Assembly (NCBI GenBank): GCA_900404475.1
Contig: OUQQ01000470.1
Location: 1 to 16,618, forward strand
Direction: 5' to 3'
DNA from: Spongospora subterranea
Lineage: Eukaryota; Endomyxa; Phytomyxea; Plasmodiophorida; Plasmodiophoridae
DNA length: 16,618 nucleotides
The position numbers were made by a program, and so were the translations under genes. The notes beneath the pieces were generated by a model, which saw only the letters and a list, made by a program, of their open reading frames with translations, had not been told where the DNA came from and did not search any database. Below, in pieces: positions 1 to 8,374 of the stretch. Numbering within the stretch: position 1 is the stretch's first letter; each line of letters opens with the position of its first letter.

Positions 1-394
1 GGATCATTTCGGTAATCCAACATCGGTCCTGTTCCTCATTCCAGGAGGCTCGTGACCTCTCGGGCTTCATTTACGGAATATCAAGAAATTATGCTACTCG
101 GACCTCCATATATTTTTCATGATATTCTCTTGATAAATTGCCAATATCATGATAAAAAATCCGTGGCATCCAAATGGCGATGCATCTCTTTTTCATACAG
201 ACGACCTCGCAAAGTCTGTGGCTAGAATTACACTGTGATCTCGGAGCTTCGGTAAAAACAAAGTTCCTATACTGCTACTTCTCTGTATTGGGACTGCTAC
301 TTCTCTTTATTCGGACTGCTAACTTCTCTGTGTCAATTCGCAGGTCAGACACGTGATCTGCCCGTTCCGCTAATTGATCTGATCAGGACCGAGC
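1..394. other. left-edge noncoding region with a short tandem repeat
   Basis: No convincing gene lies before the ORF that starts at 395. The region is AT-rich and its only open frame (174-356) looks like chance. It holds a 22-bp tandem repeat (listed separately) and ends in a TGATCTGATCA stretch near 375-385. It is probably the 5' flank of the 395-1264 gene. Confidence 0.6.
270..334. repeat. 22-bp tandem repeat, about three copies
   Basis: Three consecutive copies of a unit beginning ACTGCTACTTCTCT start at 271, 293 and 315, a period of exactly 22. The third copy has an extra A (ACTGCTAACTTCTCT). The array ends about 60 bases before the ATG at 395, so it lies in the presumed promoter or 5' UTR of that gene. 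Confidence 0.85.
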
Positions 395-1264
395 ATGGCC
401 GATGTCGTCGATGTCATTCTTCTGTTCATCACGAATATCATCACTGCATTGGGGATATGGTTCGTTCCGGCTTGGTGGTCCGCACGAATCGCGAAACAAG
501 ATAAGGATCGGGAATTATGGAACGAAAGTCGTGAGCGCTATTACTTTCTCCTGAGGGAAGCCGCACAGGAACTTTTGAATCGGCTCACTAGGCTGAAAGA
601 GATCTATTACAGAGAGAAACCACATCATGATCCGGATAGGATGTCTGAGGATTTCCGTGAGCTCTTCATGCTCTCCCGCAACACGATCCCGGACATCCAC
701 ACGGCCGATCCCAACCGGCTTCGGGCGAATCTTGAGACCCGACAATACGTTCAGACCCGGATGCATCGTTATCTCTATTTAGCCACAAGCACCCTGTACA
801 TCGCCGCTCGCTACTTCGCATTAGTGAAATTGACCCGCAGTCATCTGAGCTGTGGACGCCACGTCTTGACCGAGACGAAGGCAAAGGACCTGACTGATCG
901 GATCAATAATGTGACTTTGGCCCTGAAAGGACCGGATGATATCGACTTCGGAATGCCGACGGAACAGCAAGAATCGATCGGCGAGATCATGATCACTGAC
1001 GGGAATCGGGTGATGACTCAGTACGAGTTCCGCAAGCGCCTCTTCGACTGTCCGGGCTGGGAGCAATTCACCTCGCTGATGACGTTTTTTATCACCGAAG
1101 ATGACCGGCCCAATGCCATCAAGCTGCTGCCCAAGTTTAACTACGAAATTCGCGAAGCCGTTCGCTGCCTGATAGACCTTGATGACTATCTCAAATACCT
1201 AACGGGGTCTTCACCGACGTACCACGAGAGAGAGGGATACCCATGGCCCTTTATACCCTTATGA
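395..1264 (+). CDS. hypothetical protein with N-terminal membrane anchor
   Basis: This is an uninterrupted 289-residue frame from ATG to TGA with no sign of introns, richer in GC than its flanks. Residues about 5-32 are strongly hydrophobic and end in VPAWWSARIAK, suggesting a single N-terminal membrane anchor. The rest is soluble, helical and charged (WNESRERYYFLLREAAQELL), with an alanine/tyrosine-rich helix near 128-145 and an IGEIMI segment near 196. The overall plan (N-terminal anchor, helical middle, an 'IGE.MI...G...M.Y..F' stretch, then a helical end with LIDLDDYL) reminds me of uncharacterised bacterial, especially actinobacterial, proteins, but this is recollection and not a search result. 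The lack of introns contrasts with the other genes here. The function is unknown and horizontal acquisition is only a possibility. The ATG at 395 is the first in frame and directly precedes the hydrophobic segment. Confidence 0.75.
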   Translation: MADVVDVILLFITNIITALGIWFVPAWWSARIAKQDKDRELWNESRERYYFLLREAAQELLNRLTRLKEIYYREKPHHDPDRMSEDFRELFMLSRNTIPDIHTADPNRLRANLETRQYVQTRMHRYLYLATSTLYIAARYFALVKLTRSHLSCGRHVLTETKAKDLTDRINNVTLALKGPDDIDFGMPTEQQESIGEIMITDGNRVMTQYEFRKRLFDCPGWEQFTSLMTFFITEDDRPNAIKLLPKFNYEIREAVRCLIDLDDYLKYLTGSSPTYHEREGYPWPFIPL

Positions 1265-1351
1265 GCCGTTTGGGATGACAGCTTGCTCGCTTTTCCAATT
1301 TGCCGTAGTGATTTAAAGAGTGTGGTGTGTTGGTGGGTATCGAGATCTATG

Positions 1352-1376
1352 TAGGTGACCGCTTGAGCGTCACCTA
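1352..1376. other. hairpin downstream of the 395-1264 gene
   Basis: TAGGTGAC (1352-1359) pairs with GTCACCTA (1369-1376). GC/GC pairing extends the stem across one bulged C to leave a TTGA loop. It lies about 90 bases past the TGA stop and could form in a 3' UTR. No function can be assigned. Confidence 0.6.
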
Positions 1377-1396
1377 ACGCTGATTATATTGTAATC

Positions 1397-1492
1397 ATTC
1401 TCGAATCTATTCGATTCTTATTAATACTTGTTTGAGTGTCTGGTAGCGTCTTAACCTCTATACGCCGATCGCAGTTCCTTAGATTCGAGAAT
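1397..1492. repeat. 12-bp inverted repeat with 72-bp spacer
   Basis: ATTCTCGAATCT (1397-1408) is exactly complementary to AGATTCGAGAAT (1481-1492). A second complementary pair, ACTTGTT near 1424 and AACAAGT near 1514, interleaves with it rather than nesting inside it. Confidence 0.6.
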
Positions 1493-1630
1493 CATAGTTC
1501 CTAAAGGCACCCGAACAAGTTCTCGACCACGGCTATTAATGTTACAGGCAGAGTTAAAGCAGCCCGTTCGCGAACTAGGGTAGAAGTTTCGTCAGCGTAG
1601 GGGGTCGCGCCACAGTGGTTGCGTTATGTC

Positions 1631-1690
1631 GGTAGAGACGCTATAGCGTGCGTGACTGGCCGAGCTGCCGGTAGAGGTGCGGTAGAGACG
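1631..1690. repeat. GGTAGAG(A/G)(C/T)G short direct repeats
   Basis: GGTAGAGACG occurs at 1631-1640 and 1681-1690, with the variant GGTAGAGGTG at 1670-1679. The palindrome ACGCTATAGCGT (1638-1649) overlaps the first copy. The segment is GC-rich compared with what follows and encodes nothing recognisable. Confidence 0.6.
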
Positions 1691-2197
1691 TAGTTGGGTG
1701 ATGGTAGGATGGGGTTGAGGTGTGGTTGGGCTGGTAAGAAACAGGCTATTATTGATGTCGAACTCAAACATAAACAATCTTCATATGATTGGAGAAGGAA
1801 AATCACGGGAAAAGCCCTTGTAATTATGACCTCAATTAAATGCCAATATAATGAGAAGCCGATGATTTTCCCACTCCAAATACTTTCGCGGCACCTCCAA
1901 TTGACATAGGTTGTTGTACATTGTTACCGCCGCTCTACAGTAATTTTTTCAGACCCGCACTAAATTTTTAGGGATTTGTGGTCTTGTGACAAATAATTTC
2001 CAGGGCGCCAAAAACTCATTTGGGGTCTGATGGTGAAAGAGAGGATACACCTACATTTTCGGACCCGCTCGACCTCAATTATCACGTTTTTGATGAACAA
2101 TCAGAGATTTTATGAAAAGTCCTGAAAAAAATAACAATTAGTGTGTCGATAACGCCCTAAAACGGTGGTTCATACTACTGTTTAGGGTCTTAACAAA

Positions 2198-2981
2198 ATG
2201 AAACCTATCGGAAGACTTATGCTCTTTCCTCCCAATGTCACCGACTTACTTCAGCCAGGTAGGAAATTTCAGCCTGTTTCTATCACTGGAGCCCTAAATA
2301 CCTGGATTGAGAGAAGTTATGGTGCTGGAACGATAGCTGAGGAAGACAGTAGTTACCTAATTTCGGTTGCAGTGGAAGCCTGTGATGGAAGAATGATGAA
2401 ATACCTCATCACTTCTCGCCTGGATCAGCAACTGGAAGACGACGTTGCCTTTATGTCAAATGGATTTCATTGCTCGAGAAAGACGCATCCTCATCACCAA
2501 ATGGGTGAGCGAGGCTTGGGATGCTTTCCGAAAAGAAACATATATATATCGATATTTTGAAAAACGGGATGCTTGCTTGGCACTGTTGGAGCAGATCCAT
2601 CCAAAGTTAACAAACATCCAGGGCCTCAAGGAGTACCGATTCTCCTCCCGTAACGGGAAATTCATCATCGATTTACATTTAGAGAGTGATTAATCTGAAT
2701 TGAGCTCCTGCTCCGAATCCGATAACTCGGTGTTCTCTGAAGACGACCCCGATGCTTTCAAAGAAGGAGATCTAGTGCAGATTGTCAACGCGGTCGCCGC
2801 GGCGATTGCCAAGAGTGCTATTACAGCACCGCGTGCCGCCCTACATGGTCAACCAGTGCCATCGGATTCCGTTGTTGTTCTAATTCAGGAGATCCATGCC
2901 GGTGACTCACTGGGCAATTACTCGTTTGGAGAACCTGTTGGTCTGGGAGGTTATATCTCAGTTTCTACCAGCTGTTTATAA
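2198..2981 (+). pseudogene. decayed pogo/Tigger-like DDE transposase, C-terminal part (copy 1)
   Basis: The first frame (2198-about 2460) carries FPPNVTDLLQP, which resembles the 'PPN.T.L.QP' motif preceding the last catalytic region of pogo/Tigger/jerky-type DDE transposases. The reading then shifts to another frame (2445-2693) carrying RRILITKWVSEAWDAF, a C-terminal motif of this group, followed by NIQGLKEYRF. A TAA at 2691 interrupts that frame, which then continues with an acidic tail (SESDNSVFSEDDPDAF) to 2981. The frameshift and the stop mean no intact protein is made. The N-terminal DNA-binding domain and the first catalytic aspartate are not seen upstream. The decayed copy at 4338-5358 on the other strand matches it in the C-terminal region, which supports the reading. 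Assignment to the superfamily is fairly secure; to a subfamily it is not. Confidence 0.7.
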
Positions 2982-3073
2982 AAAAGCGAATATATTTGCG
3001 ATTATTTTTATCATCTGTTTGATAAAACATTCAATTATCAGCTTACAAAAAAAGTCTGCTTATTAAGACCTCC
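2982..3073. other. AT-rich spacer
   Basis: A short AT-rich stretch between the transposase relic and the GC-rich island. Nothing is recognised in it. Confidence 0.4.
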
Positions 3074-3750
3074 ATGATGACTGGTGCCAAATGGCAAAAC
3101 GCCTTACCTGCCGAGAAGGAGGATGCCGGTCGCGCCAACTACATCAACAGACTGCAACGAACCGCCGGCCGGCAGGTCAGGCCGAGCATGACAGGGTTCC
3201 TCACCAAGGAGATCTACCGATTAGGCTTGCTTTCGCGGTGGTCGTGCCAGGAGGCGGCTCGGATGGCGGAGGCAATGGCACTGGTTTGGAATCGCTGCTT
3301 GAGGGCTGGATCTGGGCGCCATGGCAGATCGTTGAGAGGGTTCGCGGCGGCCTGTGCATATTCCTGCTCGAACCGGCGAATGATGGCCTTGCGCGGCGCG
3401 AATGGAGCCGCCGGGATTCCCCAGGTGCCCGAACCGGCCTCGCAGACCGAAGGAGACGATGCACTCGTCCACTACCAGCCCGGCCGACAACGACGATCAC
3501 ATGGCGGCTGAGTTCCCCATAGGCGATCTGAAAGCGGACTGGGCCGAGGAGGTTTCGCGACTAGTTCCAGCGGGTTGGATCAATGGGCGGGGTGTCGTCG
3601 ATTTTCCTGTGCTTTTTCTTGCTCTTCCTGGTCACCACAGTCCACCCGGCTGTGGTCCCATTCTGGTTATCGGTTTCGGTTATTGTTACTGTTGTCTGGC
3701 GGATGGCATCAACCCTGTTCTCAAGACGAAAGTGATTGGGTTTATTTAAC
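3074..3750. other. GC-rich island with overlapping open frames, no identified gene
   Basis: Base composition rises sharply here compared with both flanks. Several frames are open on both strands. The best plus-strand readings are 3074-3511 (145 residues from ATG, with GC-ending codons) and 3402-3749, which overlap in different frames. A minus-strand frame, 3561-3977, ends in a basic stretch containing TVVTRKSKKKHRK. None gives a recognisable domain. Open frames on both strands are expected in GC-rich DNA, so this may be a frameshifted relic of a mobile element or of acquired DNA. I cannot choose a strand with confidence. Confidence 0.35.
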
Positions 3751-3977
3751 GACAGGACAGCCCACGGCCCACATTCATTCTGGAGACATAATAAACCAAA
3801 GCCTTCAATTAAGGCAATCGCCAGTAAACTACTGTAGCAAATGTGGAAGCACGACCCACAGCGGAAACATTTCTGTTTGTGGACCGCCATAATGACATTG
3901 AGTAGCGCCACTCCAACATATGTTCGGGGGATCGGGCTCGCAGGTTCAGATCGGTATAAAGAAACTCGCAAGGGCAA

Positions 3978-4337
3978 TTTTAGTAAATCATCCTAATAAG
4001 ACATTGGAAAAATGACATAGGATTTAGGGTCTCAGCTTAACAATTAGCTTCCGAGGTTCAAGGTGGCAATAAGTTTTGAAACACAGAAGGCGTTTGAGTG
4101 ATACAAAATGGCTTAAAACCCCAAAAGTCTAAGTTCCTTAACAATTAGACAAATTAATAAATCTAAGGGGAGCTCTTTATTGAATTTTGTGGATCCATCA
4201 GCTTTCCAGTGCAACGAATGAATCAACACCAATCAGTTCTCCGAACGTGTCGGATCCAAACGGCATTGAACGTTGCAACGCGACAATCAAACCTACCACT
4301 TGCGAATCGAGGATTGGGTGATTGTGGACATTTCATT
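3978..4337. other. AT-rich region with a 12-bp direct repeat
   Basis: There is no gene. CTTAACAATTAG occurs at 4036-4047 and again at 4137-4148. TTTAGGGTCT at 4023-4032 also occurs at 2181-2190, just ahead of transposase copy 1. These are perhaps remnants of noncoding ends of the mobile elements on either side. Confidence 0.45.
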
Positions 4338-5358
4338 TCATTCATCAACGCCAATGCCATTTTGATTCAAATCAAATGCAGGGCTCTGAACACTTGACAT
4401 CTCCTCTAGAGACGACTCAATTTGCACCCTGCAAACATCGTCATCAGATGGATTAAAAACAATGTTCCGATCATCTTCGCTCTCGCCATCGGATTCTTCG
4501 TCAGACGACAACTGAATGACCAACCGAACGTCCACACTCCGGTCTGTTGGCGGGAAAGTGTAATCGGCCAGTCCTTGGATGTTGATGTTGTTGGGTTTGC
4601 CGTCGACCCGGAATAACGAACCTGTCTTGGCAAAGTATCACTCAATCCGGCGACCTTCAACAATCTTGTCAAACGCATCACCAGCCCACGTTGTCATTAA
4701 TACCCGACGTTGCCTAACACTAAATTTACCGCCCCGTCCATTTATCCAAAAAGGCGGGATTCTCCAATTCAAGGTCCAACGAATTCGCCATGTGAAATTT
4801 GATGGAACGTCCAGCGCCGGCATCGATCGGTTGAACCATATTCCAATCTGATCTTCCATCGCTTTCACAAAATCACGGGGAACGGTGCGCTTCGTGGTTG
4901 TCGCATAAAAAGAGCCGTTTGCGTTTTTATCTAAATGATGGGATCGTTCTTGTAGAGAGAGACAATCGATGTTGCAACATCGGTGTCGACCCATGCAGAA
5001 GTCTGAAAGAGTACCGAAACTCGAGGGTCCCACTCCTGGACCTCAGATGACCGCATCACATTCTTGGTTTAGGTTGCACAGCGTCAAGTGGATTGTGGCT
5101 TGGCGGTTCTCGAGGCCGGAGCCACACACGCTTGGCAAATCTCGTCGACAGTGCGGATGTCTGCATCGCAGACAAACGGAAACGGGACTGGTCAAAATTG
5201 AACACGTCCCTCTTAGCGTAATGACCGAAACCCCGGTCAATATGTGGTTCTTGACAGAATAAGGACAGCAATTCCCTGTGGAATCGATAAATCACGGGTT
5301 TGGCGCTTGGAACATCCGCCTGTTCTCGATTCGATGAACGTCGGATCAAAAACCCCAT
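4338..5358 (-). pseudogene. decayed pogo/Tigger-like DDE transposase (copy 2)
   Basis: Read on the minus strand, 5358-5056 contains VFNFDQSRF (5179-5199 for NFDQSRF), resembling the segment around the first catalytic Asp of pogo/Tigger-type DDE enzymes. It is followed by SHNPLDAVQP, which matches the usual 'THSYTVQP' region in position. One or more frameshifts follow near 5040-5060. From 5033 to 4338 a single frame runs through RRVLMTTWAGDAFDKI and NIQGLADYTF to an acidic tail (SSDEESDGESEDD). That frame is broken only by one TGA at 4638-4640, where copy 1 has an arginine, so a CGA-to-TGA change is the simplest explanation. The C-terminal half matches copy 1 along its length. The spacing between the first Asp region and the C-terminal motif looks short, so an internal deletion is likely. 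Confidence 0.72.
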
Positions 5359-5452
5359 TCATAGAGGAACATGTTGCCCCACGATCGGCCTGATAACCAC
5401 TGGCGCTCCGGATCAAGCGTTAAACGGACCCCTGGCGCCAGCAGGCAGTTAA

Positions 5453-5698
5453 ACTTCAAAAAAGAACTTTTGGGTGCGTCGCAACCAGAAGACTGCCATA
5501 TATTCAACAGATCAGCAACATTGGTTAGATGGTGACTTTGTAAAGGTGGTGGATCAACAAGGACACACCCAAAAGTTATTTTTCAAAATTCCAAAGCATG
5601 CTGGCGCCAGCGGTCCGTTTCTTGTTGACGGGCGCTTTCCTCTTGGGGGCCCCAACCAACAGCTTGATCTGGAGCGTGTTTTTCGACGAATAATCTGA
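5453..5698 (+). CDS. short orphan ORF, unidentified
   Basis: The frame is open from just after a TAA at 5450 to the TGA at 5698, about 81 codons. It has no ATG and would need GTG at 5474 or an upstream exon. The predicted peptide is mixed and soluble (LDGDFVKVVDQQGHTQKLFF, then GASGPFLVDGRFPLGGPNQQ) and looks more protein-like than a random frame. I recognise no family. It could be the last exon of an unseen gene, a fragment of a mobile element, or chance. It lies between the transposase copy 2 relic and the eIF3L promoter. Confidence 0.25.
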   Translation, partial: TSKKNFWVRRNQKTAIYSTDQQHWLDGDFVKVVDQQGHTQKLFFKIPKHAGASGPFLVDGRFPLGGPNQQLDLERVFRRII

Positions 5699-6040
5699 AA
5701 TGCAAATTTATGAACACAGTGGTTATAATCTTTATGAAAAAACCAAAACATAAAGATTAACTAGATTCGTATTTTGTAGCTGTCAGATTAGTTCTGCCCA
5801 TATTTTGGAAAGTCGTAGTTTTCACTTGTAATCTGTTGAGCAACAGAACAATCCGAAAAGGTCGATTGAACGTCGTCATTGAAGCCGTTTACAATTTCAC
5901 ACAGCTTGTTTTGGCACGCAGCGCTTACGGGTGCCAGCCAATGCTGGACGAGGACGCCCACGAATTGGTGGGAGCCTATGGGATTTTCCTTTAGGACCGA
6001 TATTTGAAAAAACTGAACCTTTATTGTATACTGATCTCGG

Positions 6041-6055
6041 AGTCCGTGACGGACT
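6041..6055 (+). promoter_or_regulatory. inverted-repeat element upstream of eIF3L
   Basis: AGTCCG-TGA-CGGACT is a perfect 6-bp inverted repeat ending 71 bases before the eIF3L ATG. Its core TCCGTGACGGA (6043-6053) is identical, in the sense orientation, to the core upstream of the GNL3-like gene (13203-13217), which ends a similar distance from its ATG. It is likely a shared promoter or start-site element; TGACG is also the half-site of CREB/ATF-type bZIP factors. Confidence 0.5.
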
Positions 6056-6126
6056 GTCATCGCTCACTCAACGACCACGACTTCCGACGACTCAACTCGC
6101 GATTATATTCATCCCGGGATTTGATC

Positions 6127-8374
6127 ATGTTCGAGTCAGGCGTTGGCAATCCCAACAATGAGTGGGCCGTTCCCGATGCCGTTCGCAGCTTTGTGAACAA
6201 TTTGCATCGTGCTGTTTCCGAATGCCATCTGAACAATATCGTTGACCTGTACGCCATCCAGTACTTCAAGGTCACCGAGCGCTTTTTCAAAGCGTCTCCT
6301 TGGCCAACCGCAGACTTGATTGCCGACCGCCTTCAACTCGACTCCACTTTTCTGATTCTATATCGGGAGCTGTATTATCGCCATCTATGCAACAACCGTG
6401 ATTGCGGCGCCTCAATCTCCGACCGTGTCGCCGCTTATCACAATTATTTGTCGTTATTCGACCGTCTGTTGAAGCAGTCAGACTCGGAGCCATCGCTGCA
6501 GCTCCCCGGCATCTGGTTATGGGACCTTGTCCATGAGTTCGTCCTACAAAAGTTCGCGTTCGACTTGGCCACTGTCAGTGCCGACCACGACGAGCTGGCC
6601 GAGTTGGCTGCCAATCCAACTGCATGGTCCTTGCCAGTTGTATTACAGTATCTTCATGCTATTGTGGCTAAAGGTATCTCACGTCATTGTGCCCTCACTT
6701 ACAGATCAGTCATCGACCCCCCTGGTTTCGGCTTCTATCTTAGTTTGGTTGTCAAATGTCTGCTATTTCACCAGACTACGAAAGTTCGATAGTTTTTTTT
6801 ATGATCATTCCATTGCCCATTGAATCTGTGCATGATGTTGACACAAATCAGTTCACTTACAGTTCTTAATCGATTAGGTCGATTGCCATTACAGCTGAAT
6901 CCCGATGTGGATGCCACCGATTCTGGTGATAAAGGCGTTGGCATTGCCGTATCAACCCGAACTTTAGCATATCACGCATTGATTGCCCTCGCCTTGGTAA
7001 GTTCTGCCACCGAACCCATTGCCCGTTTGATGAGTTATGGCTTACCAACGATTAATATCGCGGAAATGGCTTCATCCAAAAAATATAGATGTGTCAATTT
7101 TTTTTTTACATTTGTTGTTTAAGGTACTTTAGTTTGTATTGACGGTCTGTGTTTTGGTACAGGTTCATATGCGGCTTGGGGATTACCAGACCGCGTTAGA
7201 TACGCTAGCGCCAATCGAGTCTCGTCGCTCATCGGCCATGTCCAAAATCTTTTCGCTATCGTCGACAATGTAAAATCTTATAGTCGTTTTTTCTTTCAAC
7301 GATCATTTGTTTTTTTTCTAGTTGGTTTTCATTCTCCAAGTTTCAAATCGGATTACTCGCTTCGTGTACAGTTTCTACATATCATTAACTTTCGAATACT
7401 AAGGATCATCGTCTCAATTTCTTTTGTAACGGTTGTCCATGTTTGTTTTGAGTTCCAGTATTAGCGCCTCACTTTTCAATGTATCGCCCGCTAATACTTT
7501 GTCCCAGGTACTACATCGTTGGATATTCGTCGTTAATGTTGCAGCGGTTTCCGGACGCAGTTCGGTCTTTCTCATTGCTGATTGCATACGCCGCCAATTC
7601 CAAGGCGTCGTCTGTCCACCGTGCTCATGAGCTGGCGTCTGGATTTGCCAGTGCCGTCCCTCTGCAAGATCAAGCCGCAGCACTCTTAGCCATCGCTCTG
7701 TCTGTTTCTCCCTCATCTCGTGTAGATGAATCTGTCCTCGCCATTGTCAAGGTAATCAGACGTTGATGTGTTAATGTTCTTACTATTCGCCAAAATTGTT
7801 GCGTTAACACTCCATCATGTAGCATCTGATGCAAACTACCCTCGCCATTGGTGGTGATGGGGTTTATGTTGTTTTTTTACATATGGCTAATTATCTTTGC
7901 TGTCGCCTAATGATAGAATGCCTGTTGTTTCAGGAGGAATATGCTGATGAGATGCTGGAAATGGAGGTCGGCGCTCCGGAAATCGTTCATCGTCTGTTCG
8001 ACTACGGCAGTCCAGTTTTGCTGGCTGAGGTCGGCCCGCACGCTTCCGAAGTTCGACAGGCTCGGTTTGCCATCTTCAATCGCGACATTTCCCGTCGCCA
8101 ATTTCTCAACGGAATCGACCTGTTCTTGAAGCTATACACGACGATTCCGATAGCAAAGTTGGCATCAAATATGGACAGATCGGATCTGATGCAGCAGTTG
8201 TTGTCGCGTAAGACGCTGGCCGGTTCAGCCACATCTACCCTGGATTTCTACATCGACGGCGACGATGTTCATGTCACGTACACGAAACCGCCCTTGCGCC
8301 ATCAGGAATTCTTTGTGCGCAATGTCCACAAACTCAACGAGATGGTCCGCGATGTGGAGCGGATTGTCGCATAA
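6127..8374 (+). CDS. EIF3L: eukaryotic translation initiation factor 3 subunit L
   Basis: Exons 6127-6673, 6863-6996, 7163-7269, 7508-7751 and 7934-8374 join to 491 codons including TAA (490 residues), with all phases closing and GT-AG at each of four introns (189, 166, 238 and 182 nt). eIF3L is a PCI-domain subunit of the cytoplasmic eIF3 complex, which binds the 40S ribosome during translation initiation. Family blocks seen: TERFFKASPWP (about 50-60), FLILYRELYYRH (75-86), LPGIWLWDLVHEF in exon 1, YYIVGYSSLMLQRF across the exon 3/4 junction, AALLAIALS in exon 4, and FLKLYTTIPIAKLA (408-421) in the C-terminal PCI region. The start ATG at 6127 is the first in the exon frame. The protein lacks some 40-60 residues of the acidic/tyrosine-rich N-terminus found in animal eIF3L. 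The frame stays open upstream to 6004 and beyond without an ATG, so a missed upstream exon is possible. Confidence 0.95.

Larger units (their letters stand above)
1265..2197. other. noncoding region with hairpins and short repeats
   Basis: I see no supportable gene here. The 3' flank of the 289-residue gene contains a hairpin (1352-1376), a distant inverted repeat (1397-1408 with 1481-1492), a 12-bp palindrome ACGCTATAGCGT (1638-1649) and three GGTAGAG repeats (1631-1690). From about 1900 the sequence is AT-rich. CAGACCC (1950-1956) and GGGTCTG (2023-2029) form a 7-bp inverted pair that could belong to the edge of the mobile-element relic that follows. Confidence 0.5.
5359..6126. other. intergenic region with one short orphan ORF and the presumed eIF3L 5' flank
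   Basis: Apart from the orphan ORF at 5453-5698, no gene is supported. Two similar GGCGCCAGC sequences occur at about 5433 and 5603. The stretch 5700-5930 is AT-rich and featureless. The presumed eIF3L promoter and 5' UTR lie at about 6000-6126 and include the inverted repeat at 6041-6055. Confidence 0.5.

Noticed and set aside
3836..3892. Plus-strand zinc-knuckle-like CSKCGSTTHSGNISVC
   Set aside because: The C-x2-C-x4-H spacing fits but the last spacing is six rather than four, the frame is short, and the opposite strand reads an equally cysteine-rich CFRCGSCFH, so chance is likely.
3928..3960. GGTTCAGATC resembling a tRNA/SINE B box
   Set aside because: No matching A box at the proper distance and no cloverleaf can be drawn; a ten-base match alone is expected by chance.
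6674..6704. A 31-nt intron in eIF3L using the nearer acceptor
   Set aside because: It would be far below the 55-nt minimum seen here and breaks the alignment; the acceptor at 6862 restores both the frame and the family sequence.
7829..7933. Extra eIF3L coding sequence or mini-exon upstream of exon 5 (MQTTLAIGG...)
   Set aside because: Joining 7751 directly to 7934 keeps phase 0 and matches the family length exactly (ESVLAIVKEEYADEML); the intervening residues have no counterpart.
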